From Corynebacterium sp. TAE3-ERU16 (GTDB lineage: Bacteria > Actinomycetota > Actinomycetes > Mycobacteriales > Mycobacteriaceae), in NCBI RefSeq assembly GCF_019209935.1, contig NZ_JAHUTN010000006.1:124001-188000 (forward strand): 64,000 nucleotides of DNA, written 5' to 3'. The notes under the pieces were generated by a model. That model worked only from the letters and a program-made list of their open reading frames with translations. It was not told where the DNA came from and searched no databases. Below, in pieces: positions 24,476 through 32,766 of the stretch (within the stretch, counting starts at the first letter, position 1; every line of letters starts with the position of its first letter). The position numbers and the translations under genes are program-made.

Positions 24476-25300
24476 TCAGCTGTCGCGGTGGAAGATCAGC
24501 CGGTAGACGGCCTTCAGCAGACGCGGCGGCAGTGCTCGGTAGAGCGTGCGGACACCGAGGTTGAATGTGGCGCGACCCCGCCCCACGAGGCCGTATTCGA
24601 CGAGATTGCGCTGCAGGCGGCGTTCGGACGCGAACATGCCGCGTCCGGTGCGGCGGGCGAACATGTCGTCGCCCGTCCGGAACCGGGTCAACGGTTCGGG
24701 GAGGTTGTGGAACCTGGCCCCGCCGGTGAGCATCCGGGCCCACAGGTCGTAGTCCTCCATGAAGTGGACGTCGCGGTAGCCGCCCGCACGGCGCACGGCA
24801 CTGGTCCGCAGCATCACGCTCGGATGGTTCACGGGGGTGTTGATCCGGGCGTAGCGCGCGATCGCGTCGTGGTGCTCCGGCAGGGTGCGCACGCCGGTGA
24901 CCGTGTCCGGGTCGTCGTCGGTGAATTCGGCCATCGCGGTACCCAGGACATCGATCTCAGGGTGTTCCACGAGGTAGGCCAGCTGTACGGCGAAGCGTTC
25001 CGGGTCCGCGAGATCATCGGCGTCGAGCCGCGCGAAGTAGTCGGTGTCGATCTCGTCCAGGGCGGACTGGGACGCCGGCCCGAGTCCGCGGTTCACCGGC
25101 AGCTCGAGTTGCCGGGCCGTCGGATTGCTGCCCAGGAAACCGGAGACGACACCGGCGATCTCCTCGGGCACGGGGCCGTCCCGGACGATGAGGATCTCGT
25201 CCGCGGGGAGGGTCTGGGCGGCCACCGATTCGAGGGCCTGACGCAGGTGGTCGGGGTTGTTCCCGTGGTAGACGGTGACGAGTGCGGTGAGCGTCGGCAT
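24476..25300 (-). CDS. GT2 glycosyltransferase
   Basis: 274-residue GT-A glycosyltransferase: TALVTVYHGNNPDHLRQAL at the N-terminus, ILIVRDGPVP, and the DXD-type metal site ARLDADDLADPERF. EDYDLWARML near residue 190 fits the catalytic-base region. It resembles rhamnosyl- or galactosyl-type wall glycosyltransferases, but donor and acceptor are not fixed. It starts 4 bp after the stop of the flippase gene, so it is probably in one operon with it. A small G+C-rich hairpin at 24446-24461 follows the stop. Confidence 0.85.
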   Translation of the reverse strand: MPTLTALVTVYHGNNPDHLRQALESVAAQTLPADEILIVRDGPVPEEIAGVVSGFLGSNPTARQLELPVNRGLGPASQSALDEIDTDYFARLDADDLADPERFAVQLAYLVEHPEIDVLGTAMAEFTDDDPDTVTGVRTLPEHHDAIARYARINTPVNHPSVMLRTSAVRRAGGYRDVHFMEDYDLWARMLTGGARFHNLPEPLTRFRTGDDMFARRTGRGMFASERRLQRNLVEYGLVGRGRATFNLGVRTLYRALPPRLLKAVYRLIFHRDS

Positions 25301-25304
25301 GAGG

Positions 25305-26540
25305 TCAGCGTACCAGTGGGACTGGCCCCCGACGCAGACCCGTGACGTGGACCAGGGCGCCTGCCGCGGGGCCGATGACCAGTGCCAGACACACGTCCAT
25401 GGCCAGTGGGAACGGGGCGAGGAACATCCCGAAGGCGACCATGCTCCCGGTGACCCATCCCGCGACGTAGCGGTTGTGCCGGTTGACCGCGAGTACCGCG
25501 GTTCCGGTGACCATCAGGACTCCGGTGCACGCGGCGCCGAAGGTGAGTGCCGCGAGCACCGGGCCGGGGACGACGAATCCCTCGCTGAAGAAGACACCCA
25601 TGATCCACGGGCCGATCAGCCAGGCCGCCGCCGCGCCGAGGATCCCCACGCCCAGCACCGCGGCCAGCGGCCTGCGCAGCGCGCCGAGCAGGTCGGTGGC
25701 GTTGTCCACGAAGTGGACGATGAGCGCGGACTGGAACCGTTGCAGGGGGACGAGGATGGGGGCGCGTGTGAGCATGACCGCGAGCATGATCCCGTCGACG
25801 GTGGTGTCCAGGCCGGCTGCGACCTCACCGCCCGCGACGGCCTTCACGAAGGTGGGGAATCCCACGATGAGGAGAGCCGTGGCGCCCGTGGCGACCATCG
25901 CCGAGATCGAGTTCCGTACGAACCGTGCCGAACCCACGTCGGCCGGTGAATGCAGCGCCTCCCGCGCGCCGGCGGAGGAACCGAGGATGAGCAGCCACGT
26001 CGCCGCGCCGAGCACGGTGACCAGGAGGAAAACCGGCAGGCCCCAGCCCAGCGGCCAGGCCACCAGTACGACCACCAGCCGGATCCCGGAGTCCACCGCC
26101 ATCAGCCAGGCGTACTGTGCCCACAGGCCGCAACCCGAGAGCACCCCGGAGAGCACCGCCTGGTACGTGTAGCTCACCAGTCCGACCGCCAGCAGTGCCA
26201 CGGCGAGCCCGTGATCCTGTTCCAGGAGTCTCGGCGCCCACAACGGGCCCGCGAGAACTAGGACGACCGCGGCGGTGAGCCCGACCGCACCGGCGATCCG
26301 GAACGGTCGGGCACCCCGCGGGGTCACCGCTGAGCCCGCCCGGTCCGCGGCTCGGGCACCGGCGACCGCGCGGGTCGTCTCCTGCATCAGCCCGTCCACA
26401 ACCCCGGCGAGCGCGAAGAACAGGCTCCAGAACGCCATGAATTGGCCGAACCGCTGCACCCCCAGCGCCCAGGATGCGATGGTCAGGATGATGAAGCCAC
26501 TGGCTGCGGCGAACACCGTCGCCAGGCTCAGCGCGCGCAT
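25305..26540 (-). CDS. Polysaccharide flippase-like membrane protein (MOP superfamily)
   Basis: 411 residues with about 12 hydrophobic segments in the arrangement of Wzx/MATE-type flippases. An upstream in-frame start at 26615 lies inside the peptidase gene; ATG at 26540 overlaps that gene's stop (ATGA at 26539-26542 read on the minus strand) and is preferred. Placed directly before a glycosyltransferase, it probably moves a lipid-linked glycan across the membrane. Similarity to a particular exporter is not evident by eye. Confidence 0.75.
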   Translation of the reverse strand: MRALSLATVFAAASGFIILTIASWALGVQRFGQFMAFWSLFFALAGVVDGLMQETTRAVAGARAADRAGSAVTPRGARPFRIAGAVGLTAAVVLVLAGPLWAPRLLEQDHGLAVALLAVGLVSYTYQAVLSGVLSGCGLWAQYAWLMAVDSGIRLVVVLVAWPLGWGLPVFLLVTVLGAATWLLILGSSAGAREALHSPADVGSARFVRNSISAMVATGATALLIVGFPTFVKAVAGGEVAAGLDTTVDGIMLAVMLTRAPILVPLQRFQSALIVHFVDNATDLLGALRRPLAAVLGVGILGAAAAWLIGPWIMGVFFSEGFVVPGPVLAALTFGAACTGVLMVTGTAVLAVNRHNRYVAGWVTGSMVAFGMFLAPFPLAMDVCLALVIGPAAGALVHVTGLRRGPVPLVR

Positions 26541-27979
26541 CAGTCGGCGCTCCGGTTCCCGGACCGCGGCTCCGGGAACGGAGGAAGCGGCAGCTCGTGC
26601 AGCCACGAGTTCCACAGCGCGGTCAGTTCGCCGACGGGGACACCGACCTCGGCGCAGGCCGCGGTCATCACGGTCCGGAGATCGATCGGCTCCACGACGG
26701 AATGCCGGTTCGCGGCCGTGTAGCGGCGGATCGCGGCGAAGAACACGTCATCATCGTCGATCAGGCACCGCAGGGCGTGGACCACCAGTGCCCCGCGTTT
26801 GTACACCCGGTCGTCGAACATCAGCTTCGGGCCCGGATCGGCCAGCAGCACGTCCTTCGGCAGCCGGGACAGAATCCGGTGGTGCCTCCGCGCGGCTTCC
26901 GCGGCGGGTACCCCGGCCGAGTGCTCGAACCACAGCCACTCCGCATAACACGCGAAGCCCTCATTCAGCCAGATGTCGTTCCACTGGGCGAGCCCCAGTG
27001 AATTGCCGAACCACTGGTGTGACAGTTCATGGGCGATCAACCGCTCCTGCGTCTTCCGGCCGTCGACGTGGTTCGAACCGAAGATGCTCAGCCCCTGTGC
27101 CTCCAGCGGAATCTCCAGGGAATCCTCCGTCACGACGACCTTGTAGCGGGCGAACGGATAGGGGCCGAACAGGCGACTGTACAGGCGGAGCATCTCCACC
27201 TGATCCGCGAACTCCACCCGGGCCGCGGGGGCCGTCCCCGCGGGCAGGAACACCGACACCGGGACGGGTGCGGGTGGGGCTGTCGGGGCGGGCCCCGACA
27301 GCCGTGGATCGAAGTCGGCGGCGTCGAACTCCGAGTACTGACCGACCTGGACGGTGGCCAGGTACGTCGCCATCGCGTGCTCCGTGCGGTAGTGCCACGA
27401 TGTCCGTGATCCCGAGCGGCGGCGTTCCACGAGTTCCCCGTTGCAGATCACCGCGTACGGATTGTCGGCGGACACGAGGATGTCGTAGCGTGCCTTCTCG
27501 TCCGGGGTGTCGTCGCACGGGAACCAGCTCGGCGCACCACAGGGCTGTGATGCCACGAGCGAACCGTTCTCGAGCTCCTCCCACCCGAGGGTCCCCCAGG
27601 GGCTGCGCACCGGGCGGGGTGAGCCGGAGTACGTGACCGACAGCGTGAATTCGCTGTCCACCGGGATCTCGGTGTCGAAGGTCAGCAGCAGCTTGCCGCG
27701 TGCGTGCCGCCACCGGACAATCCCGACGTGCACCCCACCCGACCCCGTCGCCGTGATCTTCCCCACCTTCAGCGAGGGGCCCAGGTCGAGGGTCAGCTGC
27801 TTCAGTGGCAGGTAGTTCTCCATGTCCAGTGTCGCGGTGCCCGTGAGACGGTTCGGTTCGACCCGGTAGTCCAGCTCAAGACGGTAATGCCGGATGTGGA
27901 ACCCCAGATTGAAGTCGACCCCCGTGTAGGAGTCACGGGTCCCCGGGATCGGGGAATTGCGCAGGCGTTGGCTAGTCAT
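26540..27979 (-). CDS. M1-family zinc metallopeptidase (short form)
   Basis: 479 residues, an aminopeptidase N-type enzyme without the large C-terminal helical domain. The zinc motif HELSHQW (about residues 317-323) is followed 18 residues later by the third ligand in WLNEGFA. The usual GAMEN exopeptidase motif is replaced by IPLEAQGLS, as in several short actinobacterial M1 proteins, so substrate handling may differ. A Tyr in DDRVYKRGALVVHAL is a candidate transition-state residue. No signal peptide. It overlaps the prolyl oligopeptidase gene by 8 bp at its start and the flippase gene at its stop. Confidence 0.9.
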   Translation of the reverse strand: MTSQRLRNSPIPGTRDSYTGVDFNLGFHIRHYRLELDYRVEPNRLTGTATLDMENYLPLKQLTLDLGPSLKVGKITATGSGGVHVGIVRWRHARGKLLLTFDTEIPVDSEFTLSVTYSGSPRPVRSPWGTLGWEELENGSLVASQPCGAPSWFPCDDTPDEKARYDILVSADNPYAVICNGELVERRRSGSRTSWHYRTEHAMATYLATVQVGQYSEFDAADFDPRLSGPAPTAPPAPVPVSVFLPAGTAPAARVEFADQVEMLRLYSRLFGPYPFARYKVVVTEDSLEIPLEAQGLSIFGSNHVDGRKTQERLIAHELSHQWFGNSLGLAQWNDIWLNEGFACYAEWLWFEHSAGVPAAEAARRHHRILSRLPKDVLLADPGPKLMFDDRVYKRGALVVHALRCLIDDDDVFFAAIRRYTAANRHSVVEPIDLRTVMTAACAEVGVPVGELTALWNSWLHELPLPPFPEPRSGNRSAD

Positions 27980-30098
27980 CGTGAGCGGATGATACCGCGC
28001 CGGCGGTCACGTGGCCGACCTGACGGTCCAACCAGGCGAGGACCACCGACGTCAGTCGAGCGCGCTGGGCGCTGTCCGCCGCGCCGCCGTGCCCGCCCTC
28101 CGAGTTCTCGTGGTAGTCGACAGGCTGGCCCGCGTCCGCGAGGGCCGCCGCGAACAGTCGCGCGTGGGCCGGATGCACACGGTCATCACGCGTCGATGTC
28201 GTGACCAGCGCAGGTGGATACGGTCGTTGTTCACGGGGGACGACGTTGTGCAGGGGGGAGTACTCCTCGAGCACCTCCCGGAACCCTGGATCATCGGGGT
28301 CCCCGTACTCGGCGGCCCAGCTCGCACCGGCGGACATGCGGTGGTACCGCAGCATGTCGGTCAACGGCACCTGGACCACCGCCGCACCGAAGCGTTCCGG
28401 ATACCGGGTCAGGGCCACCGCGGTCACCAGGCCGCCGTTGGACCCGCCCCACACCGCCAGCTGCTCCGGTGTGGTGTAGCCGCGTTCCACGAGGTCGATC
28501 AGGACCGCCTCGTGGTCCTCGTGGACCCGCAGGCGGTCCGTGCCCGTGACGGTACTGTGCCAGTCGGGCCCGAACTCCCCACCACCCCGCAGGTTCGCCT
28601 GCACGAACAGTCGGTCGTGGTCGAACCAGCCCATCCCGGTGGTCCCGAGGTAGCCCGGGAGCAGTGACACCTCGAAACCGCCGTAGGCGTAGACGAGACA
28701 GGGCCGTGGATGGCCGGTGGTCCGTTCCCCCGGATCCCCGAATCGACCGGTGATGAAGTAGGGGATCCGCGTGCCGTCGGCGGAGCGTGCGTGGTGCTGC
28801 CGGGTGCTGAGACCGGTGGCGTCGAATGCCTCCGGAGCGCGGCGGATCGTGCGCAGGCTCAGCTCCGCCGGACCGCCGGCGAGGTCGCCCCACAACAGTT
28901 CGACCGGCTCCGTGAAGGATCGCGCGGCCAGCCAGATCTGGTCATCGTCCAGGGGTGCGGTGTCGATCACAGCGACGGTGGCCGGTTCCGGGACCGTGAG
29001 TCGGACCGGGCCTGAGGCCGGATCATCCAGCGGCACCGCGAACAGCGAGGTGGATACGGTGTCGGTGATCGTCAGGATCAGGTAACCGCGGGTGAAGGAG
29101 ATGCTCTCCAGGGCATTCGTCGGCCCCGGTGCGAACACGCACTCCAGCTCGTGATCGCCACCGAGGAAGGCGTCGAGATCCGCGACCCCCAGGCCGCCGC
29201 CGGGAATGCCGCCGAAACCGGTCCGGGGGAGGACGAACAGTGTGCCGCGGTGTACCTGGACCCCACAGTCCTCGGGGACCTCGATGATCTGCAGCCCGGA
29301 CGGGGTCTCGACGAAGGTGCGGTGCCGGTAGAAGTCGAGGGTCCGGCGGACGAACAGGCGCTCGTGTCCCGGAGTGGTGTCCGCCCATCCCGTGGTGGTG
29401 ATGTCCGAATCGTGCCCCGCGAAGTACACCTCCGCCTCCGACAGGGGCGTGCCCCGGGTCCAGCGGAGCACGCGGGCCGGGTATCCGGAGTCGGTGAGGG
29501 ATCCCTCCCCGGTGTCGGTTCCGATGAGCACGGTGTCCCGGTCGATCCAGCTCACCGTCGTCTTCGCTTCCGGGACCGTGAAGGGTTGCTCGGTGACGAA
29601 TCCCCCCGTCATCAGGTCGAATTCACGGATCACCACGGCATCCGCCCCGCCCCGGGACAGGCGTACCAGTGCTCTGTCGGTGTCGGGGGAGCGGACGTGG
29701 GCGCCCCGCCACACCCAGTTCTCGTCCTCGTCCGCGGCGAGCGCGTCGAGATCCAGGAGGACCTCCCACTCCGGTGTTCCGTTTCGGTAACCGTCGAGGT
29801 GCGCCCGACGCCACAGACCGCGCGGATGGTCGGCGTCACGCCAGAAGTTGTAGACCTCGGATCGCCTCCGGCTGGGGAACGCGATGCGGTCATCCGTGTC
29901 CAGATACTCCCGGATCTGTGCCTCCAATGCCGCGCGGTCCCTTCCGGGACCGGGGGCGTCGAGTCGCCCGAGGGTCTCCTCCGTGCGTGCATCCGCCCAG
30001 GCGAGGGCGTCAGGTGCGGAGGCGGGCTCGAGCTCGGGGTGTGCGGAGACGGGGTCGCCGAAGCTCTCGGCGGTCGTGGTGGGAGGGGTCGGTGGCAT
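27972..30098 (-). CDS. Prolyl oligopeptidase-family serine peptidase (S9)
   Basis: About 708 residues: an N-terminal beta-propeller (roughly 60-420) and a C-terminal alpha/beta hydrolase domain. The nucleophile is the Ser of WGGSNGGLVTAVAL; the Asp is in STRDDRVHPAHA and the His in ENSEGGHGGAAD, so the triad is complete. It would cleave short peptides in the cytoplasm, since no signal peptide is seen. ATG 30098 is favoured because TACGAT (plus-strand 30106-30111) lies 7 nt upstream; ATG 30107 would add three residues. It heads a run of overlapping minus-strand genes with the M1 peptidase, flippase and glycosyltransferase. Confidence 0.9.
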   Translation of the reverse strand: MPPTPPTTTAESFGDPVSAHPELEPASAPDALAWADARTEETLGRLDAPGPGRDRAALEAQIREYLDTDDRIAFPSRRRSEVYNFWRDADHPRGLWRRAHLDGYRNGTPEWEVLLDLDALAADEDENWVWRGAHVRSPDTDRALVRLSRGGADAVVIREFDLMTGGFVTEQPFTVPEAKTTVSWIDRDTVLIGTDTGEGSLTDSGYPARVLRWTRGTPLSEAEVYFAGHDSDITTTGWADTTPGHERLFVRRTLDFYRHRTFVETPSGLQIIEVPEDCGVQVHRGTLFVLPRTGFGGIPGGGLGVADLDAFLGGDHELECVFAPGPTNALESISFTRGYLILTITDTVSTSLFAVPLDDPASGPVRLTVPEPATVAVIDTAPLDDDQIWLAARSFTEPVELLWGDLAGGPAELSLRTIRRAPEAFDATGLSTRQHHARSADGTRIPYFITGRFGDPGERTTGHPRPCLVYAYGGFEVSLLPGYLGTTGMGWFDHDRLFVQANLRGGGEFGPDWHSTVTGTDRLRVHEDHEAVLIDLVERGYTTPEQLAVWGGSNGGLVTAVALTRYPERFGAAVVQVPLTDMLRYHRMSAGASWAAEYGDPDDPGFREVLEEYSPLHNVVPREQRPYPPALVTTSTRDDRVHPAHARLFAAALADAGQPVDYHENSEGGHGGAADSAQRARLTSVVLAWLDRQVGHVTAGAVSSAHDD

Positions 30099-30129
30099 GT
30101 CCGTCATCGTACCGGGGGTGAATGACGGA

Positions 30130-30221
30130 AAACCCGCCGTCCGGGCGGCTGGCCCGCTTCTCCGTGACCGGTCCGAGTTCTCGGGACGATCGCGGAAGGG
30201 GCAGCTCCGGACGGCGGGTTT
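30130..30221. terminator. Long-range 15-bp inverted repeat downstream of the mycolyltransferase
   Basis: AAACCCGCCGTCCGG (30130-30144) and CCGGACGGCGGGTTT (30207-30221) are exact reverse complements 62 nt apart. Read on the minus strand, the distal arm ends in GGGTTTTCC, as for a terminator of the mycolyltransferase mRNA, but the loop is unusually long and G+C-rich. Confidence 0.5.
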
Positions 30222-30328
30222 ACCCTGATCGGGTCTCCGACGTGCCGAGGACGGGATCTCAGAGGGTCCGTGACATGGGATCCGGGGTAGCTGCTCCGGT
30301 CTCCCGGAGGCAGCCGGTTGTTCCCTAC

Positions 30329-31435
30329 CTACGCCTCGATGCCGAACGCCTTCGCGAAGACATCCCAGGAGCCGCGCAGGTCCTGCTGCCAGTACGGCCA
30401 GGAGTGGGTGCCGGTCGGGCGGAAGTTGAACGTCGCCGGGACGCCTTCGGCGTCGAGCTTGGTCTTCAGATCGTGGGTGCACATGTTGGTGGCCGCCTCG
30501 ATCACACCGCCCTCGACGGTCAGGAGAGCGACATCGGCGGAAGTGCGGCCCGCGCCCCAGAGGTCACTGGCTCCGACGAGACCGGAGGCGTTGGAGACGT
30601 AGACCTCGGTGCCCCTGAGATCACCGGCGTTGGTCAGCGCGTCGTTGTAGTTCCACAGATCGCCGCCGAGCGGGCCCCACATCTGCTCCTTGGTCAATCC
30701 ACCGCGCTGGAGGGTCATGTCGATCGACGTCAGACCCAACCCGCCGGAGGTCTGGGCGCAACCGGAGAAGGAACCGACCGCATCGTAGAAGCCCGGGTTG
30801 TGCTCGGCGTACAGCAGCGAGGTGGTCGCGCTCATGGACATTCCGGCGACCGCGCGCTTGTTCGAGGCACCCAGTGCCGCCTCCAGCGGTCCGGGAAGCT
30901 CCTTGGTCAGGAAGGTCTCCCACATCTGCTTTCCACCCAGGCTGTCGACGTCTTCGACCCAGTCGGTGTAGTAGGAGAACTTGCCCTGCATCGGGACAAC
31001 CACGTTGACGTTCTTGGAGATGTAGAAGTCGATCGCGTCGGACTGCATGATCCAGTTCGCACGACCTTCACCGCCGTCACCGCCGTTGAGCAGGTAGATG
31101 GTCGGGCGCGGTCCCGCGGCCTGATCGGCCTTGATGACGACGAGCGGAACATGGCGGTCCATCGAGGGGGAGTGGGCCCACCATTCCGCGACACGATCGC
31201 CGTACTTCTGGCTGTACTCTCCGACGACCTTGCGCCAGGCGAGAGCCTCGTTGCCGTCGTAGGCCACGCCGGGATTCTCGACGTGGCGGGGGGCCTGCGT
31301 GATTTCGGCCTGGGGCAGCTGGCCGCTGATGTCGGATGGTTTGTGCTCAGCGGCACCGGCGAGGGGCGCTGAGATGAGGGAGACCGCTAGTGCGGTGGCG
31401 GCGACGGGGGCGGTGATACGTCGGTAAAAATTCAC
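30329..31435 (-). CDS. Trehalose corynomycolyltransferase (antigen 85 family)
   Basis: 368-residue secreted esterase that transfers corynomycolic acids between trehalose monomycolate and envelope acceptors. The signal peptide (MNFYRRITAPVAAT, hydrophobic core) has likely cleavage after AGAAE-region alanines near residue 28. The catalytic Ser lies in AGMSMSATTS near residue 200, and the His in PTGTHSWPYW near 344. RPTIYLLNGGDGGEG fits the oxyanion region. The length is that of the short Cmt-type enzymes without the long C-terminal extension of PS1. Start is GTG. Mycolyltransferases are specific to mycolate-containing actinobacteria, so this gene is strong evidence for the lineage. Confidence 0.93.
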   Translation of the reverse strand: MNFYRRITAPVAATALAVSLISAPLAGAAEHKPSDISGQLPQAEITQAPRHVENPGVAYDGNEALAWRKVVGEYSQKYGDRVAEWWAHSPSMDRHVPLVVIKADQAAGPRPTIYLLNGGDGGEGRANWIMQSDAIDFYISKNVNVVVPMQGKFSYYTDWVEDVDSLGGKQMWETFLTKELPGPLEAALGASNKRAVAGMSMSATTSLLYAEHNPGFYDAVGSFSGCAQTSGGLGLTSIDMTLQRGGLTKEQMWGPLGGDLWNYNDALTNAGDLRGTEVYVSNASGLVGASDLWGAGRTSADVALLTVEGGVIEAATNMCTHDLKTKLDAEGVPATFNFRPTGTHSWPYWQQDLRGSWDVFAKAFGIEA

Positions 31436-31503
31436 GGTGGGACCAATCGGTCGTTGGGACAGGGAAATATGATGTGTGGTTCAGAACACCAGAAATGCTA
31501 CGG

Positions 31504-31782
31504 TCAGCAGCTGAAACAGGCAAGAATTCGATGGGCGTACGGGGGTGTTTTCCGGCCAAACTGCCCGGCAGTGCGGTTGCGGTCGTTTTCGGGGCTCTGA
31601 TCCCGCCGGATCAGTGTGTCGGTTCCGCCCCACACGGCCGCGTCCCCGGTCGCGGGGAGTTCCGTGACGGCGGCACCGGAGGTGCCGGTCCGTGCGGTGG
31701 CGGGCCCGGAGACCGCCCCCGCGGGTGGCGCGGTTGCGGTGCAGGTCGCGGCCGTGGCCGCGAAGCGTGGGAGGTTCCTCAT
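31504..31782 (-). CDS. Possible small secreted protein (92 residues)
   Basis: ATG 31782 has AAGG 6 nt upstream and opens a frame with G or C at almost every third position. The N-terminus, MRNLPRFAATAATCTATAPP, is signal-peptide-like but weakly hydrophobic. The rest is Thr/Ala/Pro-rich with a Cys-containing C-terminus (ILACFSC). An opposite-strand frame at 31616-31861 shares the same third positions, so coding strand is not certain. No homologue recognised. It lies just upstream of the mycolyltransferase gene in the same direction. Confidence 0.35.
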   Translation of the reverse strand: MRNLPRFAATAATCTATAPPAGAVSGPATARTGTSGAAVTELPATGDAAVWGGTDTLIRRDQSPENDRNRTAGQFGRKTPPYAHRILACFSC

Positions 31783-32355
31783 AAAGGTCCTTGGCGTAGT
31801 GGTGCTTTGTCTGAGGCGGGTGATCCCGGCACGTGGAACAGGTGCTCCGCGATGTGCATGATCATCGTCCTCGTGCGAGCCGCAGGGTGCCTCGGTGCCG
31901 TGCAGACTGGCCGGATCTGAAAGGTATGTCGTGGATCGCCATCCAAACGTTAGCACTCCGTGTCCGGGCGGTTTCCCGTCCCGGCCCGCCGGGGCCGCTC
32001 CGTGGCCGGGGCGTCTCCGGGTTCGCCCGGTCCGGGTCCGACCTGCCGGTTGTGTCGTGGGAGGACGCCCGGGGGCGGTGCTGAAGTTGCTGATGGCTCC
32101 TGTGGTGCGTGGGAGGTGTTTTTTACGCGCTACTTTCACCCCCGTTTCCCGCCTCCGCAGGGCGTTTTCACCCCATCCCGTCGAGACCCGGGCCCGCGGC
32201 GTAACGTATTGGGCACATCGTCTGTATAAACAGGGCAGTGATGTTTCTACCGGCTGAGCCGTCGGGGTTCATCGCAGCGGGTGCCCCACCCTCGTCACCG
32301 TCGGGGCCGGCCCCGGAAACAGACATTCCGAACTATTGAAAAGGCAGAAAAACAC
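31783..32355. other. Intergenic region upstream of the 36-residue peptide gene
   Basis: 573 bp without a convincing gene in either direction; frames that stay open here look like random G+C-rich sequence. The last 130 bp contain a good -10 box, TATAAA at 32225-32230, listed separately. Confidence 0.45.
32225..32230 (+). promoter_or_regulatory. Strong -10 box (TATAAA) of the 36-residue peptide gene
   Basis: TATAAA preceded by CTG lies about 125 bp before ATG 32356. The expected transcript would have a leader of about 120 nt. It stands out in a very G+C-rich setting, and no good -35 is seen. Confidence 0.45.
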
Positions 32356-32466
32356 ATGCAGGCATTCGAACCCATCATCCTCCTGTTCAACAACATCTTC
32401 GGCGTCTTCGCTCACGTCGGATCCTCTGCCGTCAGCGCGATGTCCCACTCGATGGGGCGTTTCTGA
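32356..32466 (+). CDS. 36-residue amphipathic peptide, possible mycomembrane component
   Basis: A complete short gene: AAAAGG about 11 nt upstream, ATG, 36 codons and TGA, then an 18-bp hairpin terminator. The codons are those of highly expressed corynebacterial genes (ATC, TTC, AAC, GTC, CTC). The peptide starts MQAFEPIILLFNNIFGVFA and ends SHSMGRF. It has no signal peptide, but could form one amphipathic helix. Size, composition and lack of a signal recall corynebacterial mycomembrane channel peptides such as PorA and PorH, but I see no clear sequence match. It lies between a mycolyltransferase and lpd. Confidence 0.65.
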   Translation: MQAFEPIILLFNNIFGVFAHVGSSAVSAMSHSMGRF

Positions 32467-32527
32467 CCAAATCCCCGGGCATCTCACGGTGTCAGCGTGA
32501 TCGTCACCCGATCGAGGGGACGATGCG

Positions 32528-32570
32528 GAAGACCCCGTCGCACACACGGTGTGCGACGGGGTCTTCTTCG
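32528..32570 (+). terminator. Terminator of the 36-residue peptide gene
   Basis: Perfect 18-bp stem, 32528-32545 with 32549-32566, around an ACG loop, ending GGGGTCTTCTTC. The stem itself carries the pyrimidine-rich tail. Confidence 0.8.
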
Positions 32571-32753
32571 TCCCGTCCGTCATCGCCGACGTCGGCTGCC
32601 GGTCGGGGATGGCCCCTTCCCCAGTGTCCGGGGTCGGCCGGGGCATGTGGGAAACCGGGCGGCGGGGGCGCCGCGCGGGGTTGCCCGCGCACCGTCCCGT
32701 CCGGAGTGGCCGAATTGAGGGGGCATTCGCACGACATTCGGGACACGGGCACG

Positions 32754-32759
32754 TATCCT
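32754..32759 (+). promoter_or_regulatory. Leaderless -10 box of lpd (TATCCT)
   Basis: TATCCT ends 7 nt before GTG 32767. No ribosome binding site is visible, so lpd mRNA is probably leaderless. Confidence 0.5.
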
Positions 32760-32766
32760 TGAGCGT

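Larger units (their letters stand above)
32467..32766. other. Intergenic region between the peptide gene and lpd
   Basis: 300 bp holding the peptide gene's terminator (32528-32570) and the lpd promoter (32754-32759). Nothing else recognised. Confidence 0.5.

Noticed and set aside
27040..27110. M1 peptidase lacking GAMEN as a pseudogene
   Set aside because: The zinc motif and third ligand are intact, and short actinobacterial M1 enzymes often carry a variant at this position.
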